In this document: positions 59,701-64,000 of the stretch, one piece after another | Position numbering within the stretch: position 1 is the stretch's first letter | How the letters are laid out: the number at the start of each line of letters is the position of its first letter | NCBI RefSeq assembly: GCF_900091505.1 | Contig: NZ_LT607409.1 | Location: 2,728,001-2,792,000, forward strand | DNA from: Micromonospora chokoriensis | Lineage (GTDB): Bacteria > Actinomycetota > Actinomycetes > Mycobacteriales > Micromonosporaceae | Length of the DNA: 64,000 nt | Direction: 5' to 3' | Notes under the pieces: generated by a model | What the model saw: the letters and a program-made list of their open reading frames with translations, nothing else | What the model was told of the DNA's origin: nothing | Databases searched by the model: none | Made by a program: the position numbers and the translations under genes

Positions 59701-60798
59701 CAGCGACCGAACGAGAGCCTCGGGGTCATCACGATGGGGCAGAAGCACGCCCTGCGGATTGAAGCCACTCTGCGCAGCCGACGCCGCGAGCACGAGCATC
59801 TCGACGACTTCTTCTCCCAGGACCAGGCCGCGAGCCAGCGGTTCTTCATCAAGAGCCTGGAGAACGTCCAGGGCGACGAGCGGGACGCCATCATCCTGAG
59901 CATCGGCTACGCCAAGACCAGAGACGGTCGACTTCCGCTGCGCTTCGGACCGCTCAACCAAGAAGGCGGTGAGCGGCGCCTCAACGTCGCGGTAACCCGA
60001 GCGCGGAGTCGGATGACCGTGGTGAGCGCCTTTTCCCACCACGACATGGACCCGAACCAGACCGCGGCGACACGGAACCGCGGACCCGAACTGCTCCGCC
60101 GCTACCTGGAGTTCGTTGACCTCGGCGGCGACCTCGGCGCGCGACAGCACACCGGGGTCGAGCTCAACGGCCTCGAACGCAGCGTCCTGAAGGCTCTCCA
60201 GCAGCAGGGCATCAACGCCGTGCCGCAGTGGGGCGTCTCCGGCTACCGCATCGACCTGGCCCTCGCCCATCCGGACCAGCCCGGCCGCATGGTCCTCGCC
60301 GTGGAGACCGACGGTCACTCGTACCACCAGGCACACAGCGCCCGGGACCGGGACCGGCTGCGCCAGCAACACCTCGAGCGCCTCGGGTGGGAGTTCCACC
60401 GCATCTGGTCGACCGACTGGTACGTGGATCCGACAGGCCAGACAGCCCGACTCATCGCCCGCTGGAAGCAGGCGGTCGACCGCGGCAACCACGCCGCGAG
60501 GAGTCACCCCGTACCGCCGGCACGCCGGCCCGCCCAGCCATCGACGCCGCCGGCGACCCGCCGTGGCCCACGTCCCGACGTGCCGATCGGTCTGCGGATC
60601 ACCGACTACACGCGGGAACAGCTGGTACAGATCTGCACCTGGCTGGTGAGCGACCAGCTTCAGCGTGATCGGGATGAGCGCCTTCAGGAGGCCATGAGCG
60701 AACTTGGCTTCCGCAAGCGCGGCTCAATCATCCTCCAGCGCCTGACCGAAGCACTCGACATCGCGCAGCAGCGCGCCGACCGGGAGGTGTCCCGATGA
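56740..60798 (+). CDS. SF1 helicase-nuclease (DUF4011 / AAA / DUF559-like)
   Basis: 1352 residues. The N-terminus (WADQLIDFGPRNTLLYFKE) is of the DUF4011 type found in defence-associated helicases. The Upf1-like SF1 core has Walker A EGPPGTGKSQTIANI at about 304-318, Walker B VVIFDEASQIEP near 842, motif III VAGDPKQLPPT near 865, YRLTWHYRSRDERLIAFSN, and the later motifs LENVQGDERDAIILSIGYA and RRLNVAVTRARS. A PD-(D/E)xK nuclease of the DUF559/MTES_1575 kind lies at about 1165-1240 (YRIDLALAHP ... LAVETDGHSYHQAHSARDRDRLR). ATG 56740 follows GGAGACGAG. The stop overlaps the next start by 4 bp. Confidence 0.9.
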   Translation: MLLTQPDVLHLVQQAAGRWADQLIDFGPRNTLLYFKERQTTTLDLAEAAAGAVADLLRGQKVRLRTLFPDQDRHNTACNTARSLRRKLVELEEEQGIQAGWVTRGLLCMVGSYTRGSVPMQPLRAPLILQQLALDSRTATENDFTLELSESPEINPVLLYALERQYGVEADISALGEKLSAMLSEIADPDQQLSAAYQLIADAVAPSGLSLRLEPAVVAGVFSFDKLAMVKDLRNSAELLASHPVIGAMAGDRDARQQLRTEQAQEPSSSADRIDPAKEFLVHDADSSQQSAIDAVLSGRHVVIEGPPGTGKSQTIANIIAYMAAMGRSVLFVSEKRAAIEAVMNRLGDAGLDNLVFDLHDRKISKRQVAQRIANVLTQAGTEPPVDTDELHRRLHSRRAAAKRHPAELHEVRQPWGVSAFQVIEQLLALPTCDVSGYNLRASELRNLDRSKLESAREDLRTFVDRGGLRIWRGESPWAKAAIRTPDDVGKVLVHLDELAAGALQGAQRQIRDLVDRAGLDVPDDLAAWRDLFELLSEVDLTIASYGEQVFGPDLDDFVYATAPGRSRPRRSEPLGIFRRFQLRRELRRTCPAAPRKRSEMYQGLVAAVDQRERWRKLSRQDSAPTALAGADLCMSSFTQVRNHLAAVAACARIDGLERGTTTTAANTLAELNADRETLFLMPDLNKQQQLFRSLGLSHMLDDLATRQVSSDEAADTLLRSWLQVVLDEMRMRVPYLGQFVGQQHATVVQDFRVADSRHIEMAARHVRRNVAVNLRKARDAYPDQNGLVRREAAKKSRHLSLRKLLSSAPEVLLAAFPCWAMSPLVVSRILPPERSFDVVIFDEASQIEPHDAVASIMRGTQLVVAGDPKQLPPTPFFRRLVQQSPAGEDDDLGDESLEDYESVLDVLGGLISDRYRLTWHYRSRDERLIAFSNVEIYNRSLVTFPGVQVDSPLRLETVDGRVAPGQSGSSTEEVNRAVELILEHAEQRPNESLGVITMGQKHALRIEATLRSRRREHEHLDDFFSQDQAASQRFFIKSLENVQGDERDAIILSIGYAKTRDGRLPLRFGPLNQEGGERRLNVAVTRARSRMTVVSAFSHHDMDPNQTAATRNRGPELLRRYLEFVDLGGDLGARQHTGVELNGLERSVLKALQQQGINAVPQWGVSGYRIDLALAHPDQPGRMVLAVETDGHSYHQAHSARDRDRLRQQHLERLGWEFHRIWSTDWYVDPTGQTARLIARWKQAVDRGNHAARSHPVPPARRPAQPSTPPATRRGPRPDVPIGLRITDYTREQLVQICTWLVSDQLQRDRDERLQEAMSELGFRKRGSIILQRLTEALDIAQQRADREVSR

Positions 60799-61631
60799 TT
60801 GCCCTCGACCCGCTCACTCTGGAACGCATCGCCCGCCTGATCTGCGACGTCGATGGCCCTTACGAGCGAACCGGCACGCAGATCGAGCGGTTCCTGCACA
60901 GGGTCCGGTGGCCCGGCGAACCGCAGTACGACGGCTCTCCGCGGATCCCCTGGTTGACAGAAGTACTCCGTTCCCGTGCCGATGATGCCGCCGCACTCGA
61001 TCGGCTGCTCTGTCGCATCGGTGATCCGCTGGAGTACGACGGCGGCGTCGAGGCCGCCGAACCGATCGCACAGGAGCTGAACCGCATCCTGGCTCCCGAG
61101 CAGCTCACCATCACCTACGTCGGCGGGCGCCCCGTGCTCGGTCAGATCAGCCAGAGCAGCGACGTTCCCCTGTACGGGCCGCCGCCGGACCTCCACGAGC
61201 GGGTGCGACGACTATCTCCCAACAGCAAGGCGACCGACATCCTCATGGCCCGCGCCGACGAAGCGTCGATCTGCCAGAACAACGGAGCCTACGCACTGGC
61301 GATCATCGGCATCGGCAGCTTCGTCGAAGGCCTGCTGCACGTCGTGGTGACTGACCGCGACGAGACCGTACGCAGGAGCGGCCTGGTCGACCGGAACGGC
61401 CGACGGGTTCGGGCCGAACGAGCGGGCCTTCACCTGCTCCTCGAGTACGCGCACCGACAGAAGTGGGTTCAGACCGACGCCAAGGACTTCATGGAGAAGG
61501 TCCGGGACTACCGCAACTTCGTGCACCCTCGTCACCAGATCGACTACGGGCTCGTGCCCGACCTGGACACGGTGCGGATGTGCTGGGCACCTGTACACGC
61601 GCTCCTCAATGACCTGGAATCCGCACCATGA
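60795..61631 (+). CDS. HEPN-type abortive infection family protein
   Basis: 278 residues. The N-terminal 125 residues look like the AbiJ-type N-terminal helical domain (LERIARLICDVDGPYERTGTQIERFLHRV). The C-terminal half (about 145-270) is a HEPN fold (ATDILMARADEASICQNNGAYALAIIGIGSFVEGLLHVV) that ends with KVRDYRNFVHPRHQID, an R-x4-6-H motif typical of HEPN ribonucleases. It is probably the toxic effector that cuts RNA when the helicase-nuclease senses infection; this role is inferred. ATGA overlap with the helicase gene means strict co-expression. Confidence 0.8.
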   Translation: MIALDPLTLERIARLICDVDGPYERTGTQIERFLHRVRWPGEPQYDGSPRIPWLTEVLRSRADDAAALDRLLCRIGDPLEYDGGVEAAEPIAQELNRILAPEQLTITYVGGRPVLGQISQSSDVPLYGPPPDLHERVRRLSPNSKATDILMARADEASICQNNGAYALAIIGIGSFVEGLLHVVVTDRDETVRRSGLVDRNGRRVRAERAGLHLLLEYAHRQKWVQTDAKDFMEKVRDYRNFVHPRHQIDYGLVPDLDTVRMCWAPVHALLNDLESAP

Positions 61632-61838
61632 TCAACAGCTCATCTCGGTGACCAGCAAGCAAGCGGATTGATTCTTCCTAGTCCAGATGCCGGCCCCGAC
61701 ACCGCCGCTGCTACTCCAGCTTCCGAACCGAGACCAGGTGCTGGAGTAGCAAGCGGAGGCCAGCGAGGGCCGCATCGAGCGAGTGCGGCGACGCGTTCGG
61801 CGCAGCCCTCTCGCCTGTAACCCCTCGGGACGGCGCGA
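61632..61838. other. Short gap, no feature seen
   Basis: About 200 bp between the HEPN gene and the 614-residue gene. It contains imperfect CCAGCTTCC/CACCAGGTGCTGG-like symmetry (ACTCCAGC near 61713 and GCTGGAGT near 61740, 8-bp arms), which may be a weak terminator. No gene. Confidence 0.4.
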
Positions 61839-63683
61839 ATGCTCGGTTTCAGGTCTGTGTTCACGACCCACCGCGAACGGAACCACCTGCAGCCACTGGT
61901 ACGGGAACAACTCGACCGCTGGATCGCGGGCCCCAAGGGCTGGGATCCGTCCGCGCTTCAAGAGAATCGGTGGGCGACCATCGGCGACAACGTCAGGGCC
62001 CTCCTACTGCAGCACGAGGGGCAGGATGGGTCGACATCAACGCGCGTACGGATCGTCGAAACGAAGCCGGACGGGCAGTGGATCATTCAACTGACCGTAC
62101 ATGCGCCCAACGCGAGAGAGCGGGCGGCGTGGGCCTGGATCGACATCGAATCACCTGACCCCGACAGCGAGGACCCACGCAGCCGCCCCCGCCTCGCAGG
62201 CACCCCCCGCTTTTTCGCCCCCATCCTGGAAATCATCGATGCCTGGGACGGTGCCGCACGCCTGACGACGCGACCAATCGTCATCCGCGGCGACGAAGTC
62301 GACGAGGTCCATCGAGCGCTCATCGACACCGAGCGACGAGGTGTCGTCTTCGTCGCAGGCAACGACGACTCGCTGCCGTCAGTCCCGTGGACGAACCGGA
62401 TCGCCAACCTGACCCGGTTCACCATCGGTATGTCCTCGTGCTACGTGCTGGACGGGGAGGCCACGCAGTTGCTCAACGCCCGGCTCGGTCAGGCACACGC
62501 CGTACTGCCCGGCCGTCTTCGGACCTATCGCTATCAGGTTCAACCGGACTCGGTCGTCGACGGGCTGCGGCACCGGGTCCTGAGCGCCGAACGGATTGCC
62601 GACGACAACGAACAGCCCCGGCTCGCGCGGGTCCTCGCCTCCAACGCCCAACTGCAGGCTCTCGAACAGCCGCTACCCGCATCGGTAGCGCGGGTACACC
62701 GGATGCTGGAACGCATCGCCGACGACATGTTGGTGCACCGGCTCGGCGACGTCAGTCCGAAGCGGCCGTCGCTCGTTCCGTCGCAACCCCAGGCGGCGGC
62801 CGTCGAGACGCGAGAGAGTGAGCGCCGGCAAGCTGACGCCAGCGCGCAGCAAGGCATGTTGCTGGACTACCTGAAGATCAAGGTAGGAATCGATGACCTG
62901 ACCGTCGACCGGATCGACGAGCTCGTGCGTCTGATTGAGGTCGGTCGGTCATCGCAGGAGGCACAGAACGACATTGCATCCCGACTTGCGCAGCTCCAGG
63001 CCGAACTCGATGAGACACAGAAGGCGTATCACGACGTCAAGTGGCAGCTGGATGATGAGCAGATCGAGAACCGGGACGCGGTTGAACGCCTGACCCGGTC
63101 CGCGGAGACTGAACGGACGCTGCGCCACCGGCTGGCTTCCATGGGGCAAGCAGAAGTGGCCTGGACGGCGCAGCCATCGGAATCGGACGTCGCCCGGCCG
63201 GACAGCTTCGGTGAGTTGCTCCGTTGGCTGCCAAGACTCCAGCACGTCGTGTTCACGGGCGATCCTGACTGCGCTGTGGAACTCGACAGCAAAGACCCCC
63301 TTGGCGCCTGGGCTTCGAAGACCTGGGACGCGTTGTTGGTGCTCCAAGACTATGCAGCGGCGAAGGCAGACGGGCGCTGGGATCGCGACGTGCATGGCTT
63401 CCTGGAGAACACTCCAGATGGCTGCCACGACTGGCCGACGCGACGACACGCCCGTGACGAAAGCGAGGAGGTCCGAACCAACCCGGCGTTCCGGAGGAAA
63501 CGGCTTCTTCCCGTGCCCGCCTCCGTTGTTCAAGTGGGCAGGATCTTCATGGGTGCACACTTCAAGATCGTTAAGTCCGCAATGATCAGCCCCCGCATGC
63601 ACTACTACGACGACACGGCGCGGAGCGGACGGATCTATGTCGGTTACATCGGCCGGCACCTACCGACCGGACAGACCAACTGA
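61839..63683 (+). CDS. Defence-island coiled-coil protein of unknown family
   Basis: 614 residues. An N-terminal alpha/beta region (about 1-270; VRIVETKPDGQWIIQLTVHAPN, RRGVVFVAGNDDSLPSVPWTNRIANLTRFTIG, SSCYVLDGEATQLLNARLGQAHAVLPG) is followed by a helical linker, a long coiled coil (about 325-433; IASRLAQLQAELDETQKAYHDVKWQLDDEQIENRDAVERL) and a compact C-terminal domain (about 450-614; HVVFTGDPDCAVELDSKDP, then GAHFKIVKSAMISPRMHYYDD, GRIYVGYIGRHLPT). No known catalytic motif is visible. It is encoded in line with the helicase and HEPN genes and probably is the sensor or scaffold. No family recognised. Confidence 0.75.
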   Translation: MLGFRSVFTTHRERNHLQPLVREQLDRWIAGPKGWDPSALQENRWATIGDNVRALLLQHEGQDGSTSTRVRIVETKPDGQWIIQLTVHAPNARERAAWAWIDIESPDPDSEDPRSRPRLAGTPRFFAPILEIIDAWDGAARLTTRPIVIRGDEVDEVHRALIDTERRGVVFVAGNDDSLPSVPWTNRIANLTRFTIGMSSCYVLDGEATQLLNARLGQAHAVLPGRLRTYRYQVQPDSVVDGLRHRVLSAERIADDNEQPRLARVLASNAQLQALEQPLPASVARVHRMLERIADDMLVHRLGDVSPKRPSLVPSQPQAAAVETRESERRQADASAQQGMLLDYLKIKVGIDDLTVDRIDELVRLIEVGRSSQEAQNDIASRLAQLQAELDETQKAYHDVKWQLDDEQIENRDAVERLTRSAETERTLRHRLASMGQAEVAWTAQPSESDVARPDSFGELLRWLPRLQHVVFTGDPDCAVELDSKDPLGAWASKTWDALLVLQDYAAAKADGRWDRDVHGFLENTPDGCHDWPTRRHARDESEEVRTNPAFRRKRLLPVPASVVQVGRIFMGAHFKIVKSAMISPRMHYYDDTARSGRIYVGYIGRHLPTGQTN

Positions 63684-64000
63684 CGGGTCATGAAGGATGG
63701 CCACTGCGACGCGACACACTCGGCTGTGAGCATCCACGGCTGGCTCGCGTCGTGCACGGTCGGCTGGTGGCGCGGTAGATCCGCACCCTGCCGCTGGCAT
63801 CCGGTGGGCTGGCGACGGCGGCGTGTTCGTTGACGCGCCACGGCGTGAGGCTGGGAGCGCTTTTCCCGGCCCTTGCCGGTGCGGGCGTCGAGGACGACGA
63901 AGCGTTGCCCCGTTCGGTCTGCCCAAGATTATCCTGCAGAACTCTTCGGCGGTCGCCCTCGCTTCGCGGGCTTTGGGCGCCACCTTCGAATACTCTCATG
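63684..64000. other. Right edge, no supported gene
   Basis: 317 bp. Several minus-strand frames run through, but none has a convincing start or recognisable domain. It could be the decayed end of a transposase or integrase gene, which cannot be decided here. No copy of the 44-bp tRNA repeat is present. Confidence 0.4.

Noticed and set aside
34413..64000. One single element from the tRNA to the end of the window
   Set aside because: The exact tRNA repeat at 36458 splits the region, and two different integrase types lie next to the two junctions. Two stacked elements explain this better, though the right end is not seen.
63684..64000. A transposase or integrase remnant
   Set aside because: Some minus-strand frames look vaguely integrase-like, but no motif can be read with confidence.

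Overview
The window is very GC-rich actinobacterial DNA. Paired Scr1-type regulator/DUF397 genes, GTG and TTG starts, long shadow reading frames on the opposite strand and an actinobacterial Ebo-type cluster point to a Micromonospora-like organism; the genus is an inference.

Chromosomal half (1 to about 34.4 kb): the 3' end of a DUF5753 regulator with its DUF397 partner; two ABC-2 permeases with no ATPase next to them; a YihY/BrkB membrane protein; a small secreted protein on the minus strand. Next comes a sugar locus: ROK regulator, CUT2 sugar ABC transporter (ATPase, permease, binding lipoprotein) and a Gfo/Idh/MocA oxidoreductase. After an AT-rich promoter region follows an eight-gene, tightly overlapping cluster at 11846-19998: inositol-3-phosphate synthase, UbiA-type EboC, a TIM-barrel protein, EboA, TatD-like EboB, EboE, an EboF-like phosphatase/phosphodiesterase and a polyprenyl synthase. 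Then come two large secreted multidomain proteins (GSDH-type sugar dehydrogenase; ThuA plus DUF1080) that end in near-identical CBM6 and ricin-B modules, an orphan HATPase, a sugar isomerase, a YtxH-like protein, tRNA-Asn, an MMPL transporter, an FAD amine oxidase-like protein, a helical-repeat protein and a membrane-anchored M16 peptidase.

Mobile half (34.4 to 64 kb): a tRNA with anticodon CAT is the integration site. A 44-bp copy of its 3' part recurs at 36458-36501 and encloses a 2-kb remnant with an N-terminally short tyrosine integrase. A second element starts at that repeat. It has a large serine recombinase whose last residues are encoded by the repeat, a small protein that could be its directionality factor, a replication-relaxation protein beside 12-bp iteron-like repeats, a second Scr1/DUF397 pair, a four-gene operon of small proteins, and a minus-strand operon with an FtsK-like ATPase, a membrane protein and small helical proteins. 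A defence block follows: type I restriction-modification (hsdM, hsdS, hsdR) with an 11-G tract before hsdR, a 1352-residue SF1 helicase-nuclease, an overlapping HEPN-type abortive-infection protein and a 614-residue coiled-coil protein of unknown family. The right end of this element is not visible.

The parts most worth follow-up are the helicase-nuclease/HEPN/coiled-coil trio, the FtsK-centred operon, the inositol-phosphate-synthase variant of the Ebo cluster, the poly-G tract before hsdR, and the stacked tRNA integration site.
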